Positions 21,324 through 35,998 of a stretch of DNA of 64,000 bases are shown piece by piece. The notes beneath the pieces were generated by a model. That model was not told the origin of the DNA. It did no database searches and was given only the letters and a program-made list of their open reading frames with translations. Source of the DNA: Podospora bellae-mahoneyi (taxonomy: Eukaryota; Ascomycota; Sordariomycetes; Sordariales; Podosporaceae); contig NW_026946359.1 of NCBI RefSeq assembly GCF_035222275.1, positions 6,758,001-6,822,000 of the forward strand. Direction: 5' to 3'. The number at the start of each line of letters is the position of its first letter. The stretch's first letter is position 1. Made by a program: the position numbers and the translations under genes.

Positions 21324-23142
21324 AATAAAGGTTATACCCGAATTAAGTATAGCTTAAGGTTTAAATTAAACTTAAAAGCCTTAAGTACTAAAAGAAATAT
21401 AAAGTTATAAACGATAATAAGCGCCGATAATTTTATTAAACCCCGCGAGGTTCGGTAAAAATAATTTATTTTTATTTAATTAAATAAAGTATTTTTATTA
21501 TTAACTATACTCCGGGCTTTCCGATATTTACGTATAGAAAGTTAAATATATAATCCGGATAGGACCGGAAAGTAAATTAAAGGTATTAATTAAAATTAAT
21601 TTATTAACGGATTTTATTTCGGTAATAATTATTAAAATCTTTTCCTATTTTTAATTAAAAAAAATCCTCCTAGTATATTACTTAATAACGTTAAATTATT
21701 AAAAAAGTTATTAACTTAATTTAATTTAAAATATCGGAAATTTAAAAGTAAAGAAACGAAAGTACTATCCTTTTAATCTAAATAAAAGTAATTTATACCT
21801 ATATATTAAAATTATAAAAAATAATTATTTTTTTATTTTTAATAATATATATAAAGAAAAAACTATATTATTAATATAAATATAATAATAATTATTAAAT
21901 ACTAATATATTTAATAATATTTTATTTATTACTTCCGCTAACCTTCTTAATAATAATTAAAAGTATTAAACTTTTACGGCTCGTTCTATAATAAAAGTAA
22001 TTATTTTAGCGGCTAAGTCCTTAAAATTATTATTATTTATTTTTTTTCTAACTATAAACCGTATTTATTTTAAAAATATTAAAATCCTTTATTTTTTTTT
22101 TAATTAAAGTAGCCCGGCTATATATCTTAACGCCCTTAATATATTAAATAAACTTCGTAATTACTTAAATTTTATTACTTAAAATTATATTATATTTTCT
22201 ACTTAATATACTAAATATTTTACTCCTTTTCCTAAATTCGTATATTAATTTTAATAATCCGGATACCTTTACTTTATAAAACCTTATTTTAACTATCGTT
22301 ATTTTTTAAAAGTCCCTTACGTTTAATTAATTAATTTTCTATCCTATAATATCTATATATTTTCTTTAACGTAAATTCCTCGATTTAAAAAAAATTAATT
22401 TTAAAAGTAATTTTAAAGGAAAGTACTTTACGGAATATCTAAAGTATTTTAAGAATATTTATAAAAAGTATTAAATCGTAGAATTTACTTTATACGTTTA
22501 TAAATTTAAATTTTAATATAATTTCGATATAGGTAAGTAAATCGATAAATATATAAACTTACTTATATTTATTAATACTTAACCCGTTTTAATTATTTAC
22601 TTTAAATACCTTTTTAAAATCTACGACCCTCGATAAAATAAAAATATTTATAAGGAATTAAATAATTTTTATATTAAAGTTATTTTTAATAATATAAACG
22701 AGTTAAGGAAGGTTATTTTTAATTACTTTAAATTACTTTTTTGAATATTAATCGGAAAGAAAAAAATAGTAAGAACTAAAGTAGCTAACTACTTTTAAAT
22801 AAAATTCTTCGAATCTATAAAAATAACCTTTATTAACCGAGGAAAATCCGAACGTCGTTTAAAATCTATAAATTTTATTACTTAAAGTAATTAAATTAAC
22901 GATATAATCGAAAACGGGTATAACGTAAAAGGAAAAATCTATAAGGAAAATAAAGCGACTATCGTACCCTCCCCTACTACCTTTAATTAGGCGGCGGAGA
23001 TACTCGACTAATATATAGCAGTTAATACTATAGTAGATAGGGAAGTAGTACTATAGTATTTAAGGGCGAATATCTACGGTAGCTTTTCTATACCGGGAAA
23101 CGGCAAACCTAGGATAGTAAAGATTCGCGTTTAATATTTAGG
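21324..23142 (+). pseudogene. Element A1, 5' leader and gag part 1 (RIP-destroyed)
   Basis: It parallels 24,578-26,400 of A2. Translated in the gag frame, it shows scattered gag-like blocks (for example SFSIPGNGKPRIV near 23,070-23,115) broken by stops that are mostly TAA or TAG in place of CAA or TGG. It ends TTAGG, the target duplicated by element B. Confidence 0.75.
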
Positions 23143-23563
23143 TGTCACAACCTTGGTACAGGACGGGTTGTGGGGCCACGGGAATAGGGGCCAAGCGGAA
23201 GAACGTACGAGAAGAACTAATCACAGTAAGGGACGACTGATCAGTACGCTTAGGGCACTGAGCAGACTAAGCGGGGTGCTCAGTCTGATCAGGGCACTGA
23301 GCAGACTAAGCAGTCGTGATTAGTGTACTAAAGGCACTAAGCAAGAAGTAAATATAGCTTAGCACGAGGTCTATATATACGGAGGAACTAGCTAGTATAG
23401 ATAGATAATTCTGTAATATATAATTTTAAATTATATTTACAGTATTTTATATTTATATTAAAATATTTTATTATATACTATTTAGCTATACCGAATTAAG
23501 ATTATTTAAAAGTAGCCTTTAACCGGTATCCCTTTTAGAGGTTTTAAATAGAGGTTCGTTATA
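23143..23563 (+). repeat. LTR B2, 5' LTR of element B
   Basis: 421 bp, TGTCACAACC to GGTTCGTTATA (originally ending ACA). It contains a duplicated GGGCACTGAGCAGACTAAGC unit separated by an inverted copy (GTGCTCAGTCTGATC), a potential hairpin absent from LTR B1. Confidence 0.9.
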
Positions 23564-24217
23564 CGTTATATATTTACTTTAACTTTATTACAGATAAGTT
23601 AAAGGTATTTTTTTATTACTATAGCCGGACCTAAAAACGTTTAGATAGGAGACGTCCCGCCTAGCCTAAATAGTAAAGGACCTACTACTATTAATACTCG
23701 ACTTACTATAAAGTAAGTAATATAGCGTCTTAAGGAGTTTAAAAACGAGGCTTAATAAACTCGGAAGTAAATTATTATTATATTAACCTTATTTAAAATA
23801 GTATTTAAGTTCCTAGCACCGGAACGTTATAAAAAAAAAAAAGTAAAGCTTAAAGGGTTTTTAATTTAATTTAAAACCTATTTTTATTAATATTTAAACT
23901 AATTTACTAACGAAAAGTCGAAGGTTATTTTCGCGGCTACTAGACTTAAGGATAGAGCTCTTACGTAGTTCGAGCCTATCCTCGATAATTACTACGAGAA
24001 GGAGCCGTCCGATCAGGAGAAAATTATTATAAAATACTTCGAGAATTACTATATTTTTAAGACTAAGCTTAAGGAGGTATTTAGGGAGTACGATAAAGTA
24101 AAGCGCGCGTAAGAGAGGCTCGTAAACCTATACTAAATGCGCTTAGTAGCTAATTACGTAACTCTATTTAAAATCGATAGCTTACGTAGTATTATTAACG
24201 ATAAGGGGTTAATATAG
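23564..24217 (+). pseudogene. Element B, leader and gag part 1
   Basis: The gag frame is broken by RIP stops and interrupted at 24,217 by A2. The last codons before the break (NDKGLI) join those at 35,999 onwards once A2 and one ATAG are removed. Confidence 0.8.
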
Positions 24218-24577
24218 TGGTTTGGGGTGCGGCCATAGGCCTGAGGGTATAAGTAAGGAAGTGGGGCTCTCTGAGGATTCGGGGGTTCAGGGGTTATATA
24301 TATAAACGGTCTGCTTCGGACATTCTATTTTAAATAGATTATCGACTTCTATTTCTTCGTATTTTTACGTTTTATATACGTGCAGGCAATTCTGGCCCTC
24401 TAATTAGGCTAATCCGGTACTTACTATATGGCCTACGAGCCCACAGAGTCTTTTATTTATCCTACGTAAAGTGCGGCCTACGAGCGAGCTATTATTACGT
24501 AAAAGTATTTATTTAGAACCTTATTTAGGATATATTTATAGTATTATAATTATTTTATATATTTTCTTACTATTTTA
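24218..24577 (+). repeat. LTR of element A2, 5' copy
   Basis: 360 bp, starts TGGTTTGGGGTGCGG. The TATA-like motif TATATATAAACGG is kept in U3. Confidence 0.9.
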
Positions 24578-27500
24578 AATAGAAATCGTATTTAAGTTAA
24601 GTATAGTTTAGGGTTTAAACTAAACTTAAAAGCCTTAAGTATTAAAAAAAATATAAAGCTACGAATAATAATAAACGCCGATAACTTTATTAAATCCCGC
24701 GAGGTTTAATAAAAACGATTTATTTTTATTTAATTAAACGAAGTACTTTTATTATCGACTATACTTTAGGCTTTCCGATATCCGCGTATAAAAAGTTAAA
24801 TATATAGTCCGGATAAGACCGAAAAGTAAATTAAAAGTATTAATTAAAACTAATTTATTAATAGATTTTATTTCGGTAATAATTATTAAAGTCTTTTCCT
24901 ATTTTTAATTAGGAAAAATCCTTTTAATATATTATTTAACGGTATTAAACTATTAAAAAAGTTACCGGTTTAATTTAATTTAAAATATTGGAAATTCGAA
25001 AATAAAAAAATAAAAATACTTTCCTTTTAATCTAAATAAAGGTAATTTATATTTATATATTAAAGTTATAAAAAATAATTATTTTTTTATTTTTAACGAT
25101 ATATATAAAGAAAAGGCTATACTATTAACGTAAATATAATAATAATTATTAAATATTAATATATTTAATAATATTTTATTTATTACTTTTACTAACTTTC
25201 CCGGTAATAATTAAAAATATTAAACTTTTACGGTTCGTTCTGTAATAAAGGTAATTATTTTAATAATTAAATTTTTAAAATTATTATTATTTATTTTTTT
25301 TCCGATTATAAACCGTATTTATTTTAAAAATACCGGAACCCTTTATTTTTTTTTTAATTAAAGTAACTTAATTATATACTTTAATGCCTTTAATATATTA
25401 AATAAACTTTATAATTATTTAAATTTTATTATTTAAAATTATATTATATTTTTTACTTAATATATTAAATATTTTATTTTTTTTTTAAATTTATATATTA
25501 ATTTTAGTAACCTAAATACTTTTACTTTATAAAACTTTATTTTAATTATCGTTACTTTTAGGGGTCCTTTATATTTAATTAATTAACTTTTTATTTTATA
25601 ATACTTATATATTTTTTTTAACGTAAATTCTCCGATCCGAAGAAAGTTAGTTTTAAAAGTAATTTTAAAAAGAAGTATTTTATAGAATATTTAAAGTATT
25701 TTAAAAATATTTATAAAAAATATTAAGTCGTAAAATTTATTTTATATATTTATAAATTTAAATTTTAATATAATTTTAATATAAATAAGTAAATCGATAA
25801 ATATATAAACTTATTTATACTTATTAATATTTAATTCGTTTTAATTATTTACTTTAAATATTTTTTTAAGATTTACGACCCTTAATAAAATAAAAATATT
25901 TATAAGGAATTAAATAATTTTTATATTAAAATTATTTTTAATAATATAAATAAATTAAGGAAAATTATTTTTAATTATTTTAAATTACTTTTTCGAGTAC
26001 CGATCGGAGAGAAAGAAGTAATAAAAGCTAAAGTAGTTAGCCGCTTTTAAATAAAATTCTCCGAATTTATAAAGATAATCCTTATTAATTAAAAAAAATC
26101 CGAACGTCGTTTAAAATTTATAAATTTTATTATTTAAAACGATTAAATTAACAATATAATCGAAGACGGGTATAACGTAAAAGGAAAAATCTATAAAGAA
26201 AATAAAACGACTATCGTACCCTCCCCTATTACCTTTAATTAGGCGGCGGAGGTATTTAATTAATATATAGTAGTTAATACTATAGTAAATAAGGAAGTAG
26301 TATTATAGTATTTAAGGGTAAATATCTATAGTAGCTTTTCTATACCGGGAAACGGTAAACCTAGGATAGTAAGGACTTACGTTTAATATCTAGGAGACCA
26401 GGCACTTTACCCTCTGGATTTTAGTATTAGCCCTAGCGGGAAAGTAGATTCGTCCTTTAATATCTTTTCCTTTATTAATACTAATACTTAGTTCGGGAGA
26501 TTAGGGGGGTAATACCGCGATAGTCCTTTTCTACCTAAAAGGTATTTTTAGTATAATAAGATTAGTTATTACGTTAAATCGATAAAGTATTTTAAAAAAA
26601 AATATAATAAAGTGTAAAGACTATACTATATTAAAGGAAATAAAGTATATATCGGTAAAAAGGAGTAGCCGGATAATAAAAAAATATAGTTTAATTAAAA
26701 GGATATAAGAAAGGTATAGCGTAAAAGGAAAATTAATAATTTAGTTTAAATTATAATTTCGTTAAAATTAAAACTAAATAAGGCTTATAAGGCCTATACG
26801 AAATAAGTTAAGTACTAAAAAGCCTATAAAGGGAAAAGATATAGGTTTAATATTTTTTTAATTAAAAAAAAAAAGTAAATAGCTATTTAAATAATTAAAG
26901 TTATAGATATTAAATTAAATAAACTTTATAAGTATTTTAAACCCTATATACCGTTTAATAAAAATTTAATTAATAACTATATTATTAAAAATATTTTATA
27001 ATATTATTTAGCGAAAAAATAATTATTTAAAAATATTTTAAAATACCCTAAAAATATTTTAATAATTATTTATAATTAAAAGGTAAAAGTAAAGGTAAGT
27101 ATATAAAAAGTAAAGAAAGTAAAGATCGAAAATTTATCGGAAAATAATATAAATAATTTAACTTTAATTAAATACCTAAAGGTAATATTTACTTCTATAT
27201 AAAAAAAAAAAAATAATAAAGGAAAGTAATTTATTTAATTAAAGGAATAAAATTTAAAATAATTTAAGGTTATTTAATAATAAAATAAAGGACTTTAAAA
27301 ATTATATTATTAAGAAAATTAAAAAATATATTTATAGTTAAATTAAATTTATATTAAAAAAATATTATAAAGTTTTATTTATATTTATTTATCGGTTAAT
27401 AAACTATTTAAAAAATATAATTAAAAATATTAAAATAGACGAATAGCGTAAATCTTTTAAAAATACCCCGGATAAAAAAAAAGAAATTTTATAGAGGGAA

Positions 27501-30500
27501 GAGGTTTTATAATTAACGGTTCGGACGAATTTTTAAACGGCTAAATATAATAAAACTTTTTTATTTAATTAAAGAAAAATTATTTTTACTTTATATAAAA
27601 TTATAATAAATAGTAAATATAGTATAGTCGAAGAAAGTATTTAAAAAAAGATTATTAAAGGTAAGGTTTAACCGAATAATAGTTTAAAAAAATAATTATA
27701 GACTTTACTATTTACGCCCGTTAATTAACTTTCTAGTAATAAGCGAATTTTCTTAAAAGCCGTTACTCGAATCTATAACGTTTTATCGCTATATTATAAC
27801 TTTGTTTTATTAATTTTAAAATAAATATTAATAATATTAAATATAAGTTCGGAATATAATTTAATTAATAAAGTTATAATTAAAAGGTTTTATTTATTAA
27901 TAATATTAATAAATCTATAATTTAAAGGCCTTTATAAAAATCCGGTTACGTTTATAAATAAAACCTAAACTTTAATAATATTAATTAAGGTTTTAATTTT
28001 ATATTATTTTTTTATTATTAATAATATTAAAGCTTTAAACTTTTATAATTTATTATTAAATATTTTATTTTTTATAAATATAAATTTTATTTTTAATTTT
28101 ATAAAAGGTTATATAATTAACGTAAATATATTATATATAAGAAAGTTAATTAAAGTTTACGTAATAAAAAAGGAAGTAATTAATAAAATAAAGACAGAAT
28201 ATAACGGTAAAGATTAAAGTAATATTTTTTTTATTAATTAACCTTTATAAATATTTAAAGGACTAATTAATAATAAAGTACTTATCCTTAAGTAAATAAC
28301 GAAGGAATTAAAAGAAGGAAATAAAGTAATAAGGAAGTTAAATAAAGGAGCTAAACGTTTTTTATTTAATTTTATTTTAAAAAAATTAAATTTATTATTA
28401 TTAAATTATTATTTAACGTTTAATATTATTTTTTATAAAAATAAAAAAAAAAGGAATATTAAGAGTAAAAAAAAAAAAAATATTAATAATTAAAGAAAAA
28501 GGAAGAAAAAAAATATAAGGGATTACTAGAAAGAAAAGTCTTTATTTTAGCTTAGAAAGGTAAAAATTATAATAAAAACTTTAATTTCGGACGAAATATT
28601 TAAAAAAAAAAATAATTATTATTATTAACTTTTATAATAAATTTATATTTAATATTATTAATATTACCGGTATTATTACTATTAAAAATATTATTATTAT
28701 TTAATTAAAAAACTAATATAATAACTTTATTTAAATTTAATATTATATTTATATATTTAAAAATATTTAATTAGTTTTTTACTTAATTAAATTAGCGTAA
28801 CTTTTTTACTATATAATTATATAAATATTATTTATTTTTACTTTTTTTTAAAAAAAAAAATAATATAAAAATTAATTTAATTATTATTTTTAAATAAATT
28901 TAATTAACGTTTACGAAAATTATTATTATTACTATAATATATAAAAAAGTAAATAAAAAAGTAAAGTTAATTAATAATATTAAGTTAAATAATAATATTC
29001 CCGAAAGAAATTTAAACTAAAAAATAAAAAAATAAATAGTAATTAAGGAATCCCTATAATACGGTTTAGAATTTAATAATATTATAGTCTTTAAGTTTTT
29101 TAAAATAATTAGAGAGTCGCGTTTAATTTTAAAACGGTTAACCGATTTAATTAAATAAATTATTAATATTTTAATAAATTAAAAAATTAAAGTATTTATA
29201 ATAATTTTATTCGTAAAAGAAATTACTTTAATATAAAACTTTATTAAATATAAATAAATATTTAAAAAAGTTTTTTTTACTTAATATATTAAAACTATCT
29301 TTTATAAAACGTAATAAAATAAATTTATTTTAATCCTAAAGCTATTAATAAAAAAAGTTATTAATTTTTTTAAAAAATAAATTAAAAAAATATTATTAAA
29401 AAAGCGTATAGTCCTTACTATAATAATTAATTTTTAATAAAAAAAAATAATAATTTCCGTTTAATTAACGATATTTAAAAATATAATAAAATTATATAAC
29501 GAAATACTTTTATTTTATTAAGTATTAAGGAATTTAGTAAGGACTTTATAAAGTACTTTATTACTTTTTTATTTAATTTTTTCTTTAAATATAATTAAAT
29601 TAAATTAATTTTAACGAATTAGGACCTTACTACCTTTATAATATTTATTAATTTATTTAAAATATATACTTTACTTTAAGGAATTACTAATTTAATAACT
29701 TAATTTTAAAAAATAATAATTAAAGTTTTTTAAAATTTTATTTTATAGGTATACCGACTATACTTAAATAATATTATAATAAAAAAATTAAAGTAAAACT
29801 ATAATAATAAAGAAGAAAGGTTAAAAGTTAAAAAATAAATTTTAAAATATTTAAAAAATATTAATATAATTTTATTTAATTATAAGTTTATAGGAACTAT
29901 AATTATAATTATAAAATCCCTTTAATATAAACGGAAAATTATTATTTTTAGTTATTCCTATATACTAAATAAACGTTTCTTTAATTAAATAAAGGTAATA
30001 AAGATAAAAAAATAACGAACTTATTATAATTTTAAAAATATTTATATTTTTATAAAAATTATTAATTATTATCGGTTATAAGTATTTTTCTTTAATTTAA
30101 TTATAACTTCGCTATATTTTTTAATAAAGAAAAATATAAAATAAAAATAAATAGAAATTTAATAAAATATAATAAAGTAATTTACCTTTTTAATTATAAA
30201 AGTACTATATTTAACTTTTTTAACGTTTAATATTAATCGTTTTAATAAAATTTTTATTATTTTTAATATAAATTTAATTAAGTAAAAAGCAATAATTAAA
30301 TAAATAAAATTTAATAGAAAAAGGTATCTTTATTAATTCGAGAATAATATTTAAAGCTTAATTAAATAAAAGTACGATATTATTAAAAGGGAATTAAAAA
30401 AATTATTATATATTTTAAAGAGATTTAAAAGGTATTTTTTCGGGGTATACTTTATAGTAAAAACGGATATTTAAATAGTAATTTATTAAGTTTAAGAAGT

Positions 30501-32110
30501 AATTAATAATATTTTTAACGCCTTAATAATAAAATGATTAAAATAAATTAAATTTTTTTAATTTTATAATTATTTATATCTTTAAAAGTAAAAATTTTAT
30601 AATAAATATATTATTAAAAAAACTATTTAGTTCTTTTAATTTAAGGGAAAAAAAATTAAAATTAAATATTAATAATAAAGTTAACGTAAAGATTTAAAAA
30701 AACGAAATTTAAGAAATAAATATTTAGCGGATAAACGTTAAAAAAAAAAAAAAAAATTATTAAATAAAGCCCTTACTTAAATAAATTATAATTTCTTTAC
30801 TTTTATATTATTATTAAATTCCTTACAATTAATACGGAGTTAAAGGTTAAAATAAGGTTTAATATTTAAATTATTAAAAATAATATTTTAAAAATAATTT
30901 TCGAAAATAGAATTTTATTTTTTAAATTAAATAAAGGAAGCTTCCTTTTTAAAAAAATTATTAACCCTTTAATCGAGCGAAAAAAAATCTTTAATATATA
31001 TTATAACGAAATAAATTATAAAAAACGAGAAGTTATTTATATTTAAATAGTAAAAAACTATTATTAGAAAGGTATATATATTAATATCGAAATTTAAATT
31101 AAAATATATAAATAATATTAATAATAAAGCCTAAAGTATTAAAAAAATTAATATTTATATATTAAACCTTTAATTACTTTATTTATAAAATAATATTTAA
31201 ATATATAATTTTTATTAATGGCTTCGGGAAAAAAAACCTACCTTTTAAAGGTAAAAAATAATTTAATTAAATATTTAAAAGTAAAAATTTTAAAATTAAA
31301 TAAAGCTTTTAGGGTTAAAAACTTTATTCTATATAATATTATTTTTAAATAAAATTATCCTTTAATTATAATAATAAACGGTAAATTTAAATTTAAAAAA
31401 AAAGTTATTAAAATTTTAAAAAGGTTAAAAGTTTTCCGAATAATAATTTTATTTTATAATATAAAAGTAAATAAAGTAACGGAGTTTAATTATATTTTAA
31501 TTATATTAATATTAATAAAAATAATAAATAAAATAAAAAAAAAATAAAAATAATAATTCCTTTATATATTATTGATTAATAAAATTATAATATAAAATAT
31601 TTATAAATATAATACTTTTTATTTAATATATAGGTTTAACCCTATTATATTAATCGAAAAGGATATACCGTTATAGAAAGTTATTTAATAAAAGAAAATT
31701 AATTTTAATAAATTAGGAGAATATTAAAAAAAAAAGTAATTATAAATTTAATAAAAGTAAAGGTAAAACTATTAAAATCTTAAAAAATAAATTTTACTTT
31801 AATAATTAAAAAGGTTAATATAGTAAAATAGAAAGCTATAGTAAAAAAAAATAAGGAAAGGATTTATAATATTAAACTTAAAAGTAATATAATTAAAAGA
31901 AAAGACTTAATATTAATATATAAAATAAATAAAAAGTTAAATATAAGTATAGTAAAGAAACTATAATACCGTTAAAATAACTTTTTTAAAATAAAAAAAA
32001 TTAAATTAAATAATATTTATTACTTTTTAAAAATATTAAATAAAATATTATTATAAATTTCTTATATATTAAATAAAATAAAAAAGTTTTTTAAATTAAA
32101 AAATATATAT
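24578..32110 (+). pseudogene. Element A2 gag-pol (RIP-destroyed)
   Basis: Gag ends with a degenerate CCHC zinc knuckle near 26,545-26,590 (better preserved in A1). The RT active site YLDD reads YLNN (TAC TTA AAT AAT at 29,761-29,772), a G-to-A change on both aspartates. The RNase H region keeps KRELK, KRF and GVYF blocks at about 30,380-30,470, and the integrase H2C2 and core blocks follow. Stops are dense in all frames. The product was a Gag-Pol polyprotein of the Ty3/gypsy type; nothing is expressible now. Confidence 0.8.
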
Positions 32111-35100
32111 ATAAATAAAAAAAATATAAATATATAATTAATATTAAAAAGAATTTAATAAATATTTAGGAATAAAGTAAAGGAAAGTATAAATATAATA
32201 AAAAATAAAAATAAAAAAAAAATAATAAAAAAAATATTAAGGAAAATAATAATTAAGAGGAAAATTAAAATAGAACGGAAAAATATTAAAGTATAAAGGA
32301 AATTTAAGAAAGGAAAAAATATAAAAGTAATTTTAAAGAGGAGTAAATTAAAAAACTTTTTAAAATAATTAAGAAAAAATAATAATAAAAAAATTATAAT
32401 TATTATTTTTTAAAAGGGTATTAAAGTTTATATTATAAAAATAAAGTTATTAAAGTTATTTATTTTTAAAGGAAAGAAAAATATTAAGGAAAGTAATTGA
32501 TTAAAGTAAAGATTATTATATTAAATTTTATTTTTATTTTTTTTTTTTATTATTTTTTTTTATTTACTTTTTTTTATACCTCTCTTTTAATTTAAAGAAA
32601 TAAATAACTATTTTTTTTTTTTTATTTATTTACTATTTTTTAAACTTTTTATATTTAATCCGTTATTTTTTTTACTTCCGGTCTTAATTAATTCCTTTAC
32701 TATTAAGGATTAAGTTTACGGTATTACGATCTAACTTCGATAATTTATTATTATTAAGATCCTTAAAGTAATAATTATTTTTATTAATATTAAATTATAA
32801 ATAATAAATATTTTTATATTAATAATTTTTATATTTTTAATTAAAATTTTTTTTTTTATATAATTAAAGTATAATTATATTACTTTAGTTTTAATATTAT
32901 CGAAAAACGTTATAAAAGACCGGCGATAATTTTAATTATATTTATTATATAAATTAATATAATTAAATTTTATATATTAATATTAAATTAAATATAATTA
33001 AAAAAGCGGTACTTATAATAATCCGGTAACTTAAATAAATAAGCCTTTAAAGTAATAAACTTACTTAATAATTTCGAATAATTAACGCCCGAAAAATTAT
33101 TTATTAAACCGTTCGATAAAAACCCGCTTAACGGAATTAATTAATAACGTTTTAAAAATATAATTAATAATAATTTTATTTATATTAATATTTTTAAAAA
33201 ATATTTATTATTTTTTTTTATTTTTTTTTTTTATTAAATTAAAAAGGAATTATTTAAAGTAAAGGAAAGTAATTATATAGTCGGGATTTAAAAAAAAAAA
33301 TTTTAAATATTAAAAAATAGTTTAATAAAGGAAAGTAATATTATAATAAACGTTAATACCTTTTAATATAATAAAGTTATAAACGTAAATAGAACTCCGA
33401 ACTTAAATATATTTTTTATAAATAACGCTTTAATTATTAAAAGTATAAATAAAATTAATAGGACGATAAGTAAGGGTAATAAGTAAAGGCTTTTAAATAA
33501 AGTTTATAATAATCTTAAATTAATTATATATAGTAAAGTTAAAAATTCTTTTAATTTAATTAAAAATTCTTTTAATTTAATTAAAAAGTTTTTTAATAAA
33601 AAAGGTTATAAGTATTTAAATAATTAGGTTATTAATCGCTTAATTAAATAAAGTAATAAATTTTTTTAAAACTAAAGTTATTATAAAAAAACGATTAATA
33701 AATATTAAAAAAAAATAAAAAATAAATAAGAAAAGAAAAAATTAATATAGGTATTTATAATTAAAGAATAAAATTACGTAACCGGTTTTATAAACCTTAA
33801 TAATAAAGAAATTTATTAAAACGTTCTTTTTTTTTTTTAAACGGTTTATATAATTATTTATTAATTTTATTTTATAAATTAAATAAATAATAAAAAATAA
33901 AGGTTTACTAGAAATCTTTTTTTCTTTTTAATTTTTTTTTTAAAAAAATTCTTTACTTTTTTTTTAATAATCTTTTAATTATAAATTATATTATATATTT
34001 TTCTTTTTTAATTTTTATAAAATAATATTATTAATACTTTTTTTAAAGTCTATTTATAATATATTATAAGAAAAGTTTATTATTATTAAGAAATTCGGCC
34101 CTTTTAATAATTTCGTTAAAAAAATTATTTAAAAAATATATTTTTAAAGTATTAATAAGGTTTATAATTCTAGCCTCCCGCACAATATTTTCTTTCTTTA
34201 AAGTAATAATATTTTTTAATTTATTTACTTTAATTTTAATTTAATTAACGATCTAGAAAATTATATTATAAAAAAACGGCTTAATTAAATTAATATTATT
34301 TTCGTAAAGTAATTTTTAATTAATATTATTAAATATTTTTTTTTTAATTTAAAATTAATAATTTTCCTTAATCGGACTTATATTTATAATATTTATATAG
34401 TTTTCTTTATTTATATAATATATAATTTTTAAAGTTAATTAAAAATTAAATAATAATTTATTAATTCGGTCTTTACTTATACTTTTCGGTATTTTTTTTA
34501 AAGGATCCTCGAGCGTTATATATAAATCCCTAAAAAGCTTTTAAACCTTATTATAATAAAATCGTTAATATATTTTTTTTTACTTAACGATAATTATAAT
34601 ATTTTTAACCGATAATATTAAATCCTTTTAATTTATATTAATAATAAAAGTTATTAAATAATAAATATTTATAATATTATTATTAGTATTTTAATTTATA
34701 TAGATTTATTAAAGAATTAAAAAGAATATTAAATAAATATTATTTTTTATTTAATTTTTATATTTATTACGCTTTTTATTATAGTTTTAATATAAAAGTA
34801 AAGAAATTAATTTATAATAAATAAAGCGGGGTATAAAAATATAATTTTTAAGTTTTAAAATATTATTATATTTATTTTTAAAAAGGAATTTCGTATAGTA
34901 AAGAAAAGAATTTAATCGTAATAAAAGTTTAAAAAAGAAATTATTATTATAAAAACTATAAAACTATAGGCATTATAGGGAAAAAAATAATAAAATTATA
35001 AATAAGTTACATAAAAAGGATTTTAAATTATAAACCTAATTAAAAAGTATATAATAGGAAATAAAGGAGGAGGGGCTTAAAAAATTTAATAAATATAAAA

Positions 35101-35638
35101 AAATTTAACTTACTTAATACCTTTTTATTTCCTTTTAAATCTTTATTAATTTCCTATTTTATTTTACTTTTTAATTTTCCGTTAATTTTAATTATTATTA
35201 TTAAGGGAAATAAATATATTATAAATTTTCCTTTTAATTATAAAAAGTTTAAATTAAATAACGCGTCGAATAATTTTTAATAATTAAGTAAAGTAATAAT
35301 ATTTTTTAAATTTTATACCTTAATAATAATAAATTTATTACTTTTTTTTAAACCTATAATCGCTTAACCCTTTATTTATAATTACTTAAGATTATTAATA
35401 ATATATTTTTTATTTAATTATATACTTAAGTTTATAAAATAAAAATAAGCTTTTAAAATCCTTTAAAGATAAAGGGAAAAGATCGTTAAGTTATTAATTA
35501 TAATAGCTCGATAAAAATAAAAGTATATTTTAAAATTCGAAAAGTAATTATAAGCCTTTCTTTAATTAAAGAAAAAATATTTTTTTTTATATATATATTT
35601 ATTTATTAGTCTATAGTAATTAAATATAAAGGGAGGTT
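32111..35638. other. Element A2, 3.5 kb of unidentified sequence between pol and 3' LTR
   Basis: Runs from the end of pol to the polypurine tract (AAAGGGAGG at about 35,628-35,636). The matching stretch in A1 is 48,290-51,800, so it belongs to the element. It contains T-rich tracts near 32,530-32,640. No domain was recognised on either strand; a minus-strand coding region is possible. Confidence 0.6.
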
Positions 35639-35998
35639 TAATTTAGGGTACGGTTATAAGCTTAAGGGTATAAATAAAGAAGTAAAGTTCTTTAAGGATT
35701 CGGGGATTTAGGGGTTATATATATAAACGGTTTACTTCGGATATTCTATTTTAAATAGATTATCGACTTCTATTTCTTTATATTTTTACGCTTTATATAC
35801 GTATAGATAGTTCTGGCCCTCTAATTAAACCAATCCGGTACTTATTATGTAGCCTGCGAGCCTATAAAGTCTTTTATTTATCCTACGTAAAGTGCGGCCT
35901 ACGAGCGAGCCACTGTTACGTAGGAGTGTTTATTCAGAACCCTATTTGGGACACATTTGTGGTGTTGTAGTTGTTTTATGTGTTTTCTCACCATTTCA
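35639..35998 (+). repeat. LTR of element A2, 3' copy
   Basis: 360 bp. The first two thirds are strongly RIP-mutated, while the last 100 bp (from GTGCGGCCTACGAGC on) is nearly unmutated and ends CTCACCATTTCA. Confidence 0.92.

Larger units (their letters stand above)
24218..35998 (+). mobile_element. Element A2: Ty3/gypsy LTR retrotransposon, second copy of family A
   Basis: 11,781 bp from TGG to TTCA with LTRs at 24218-24577 and 35639-35998 and the direct repeat ATAG at 24214-24217 and 35999-36002. It lies in the gag of element B; joining the flanks restores a continuous gag frame. The interior is not interrupted, so it is the reference for the layout of family A: gag about 24,700-27,300, then protease, RT around 29,450-30,000, RNase H about 30,240-30,640, integrase about 30,950-31,750, pol end near 32,100, then 3.5 kb of unidentified DNA. 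It is the most AT-rich of the three and was the last to insert. Confidence 0.93.

Noticed and set aside
23240-23340. CRISPR-like short direct repeats
   Set aside because: The two repeated 20 bp units with an inverted copy are internal to LTR B2 and recur in LTR B3; there is no array.
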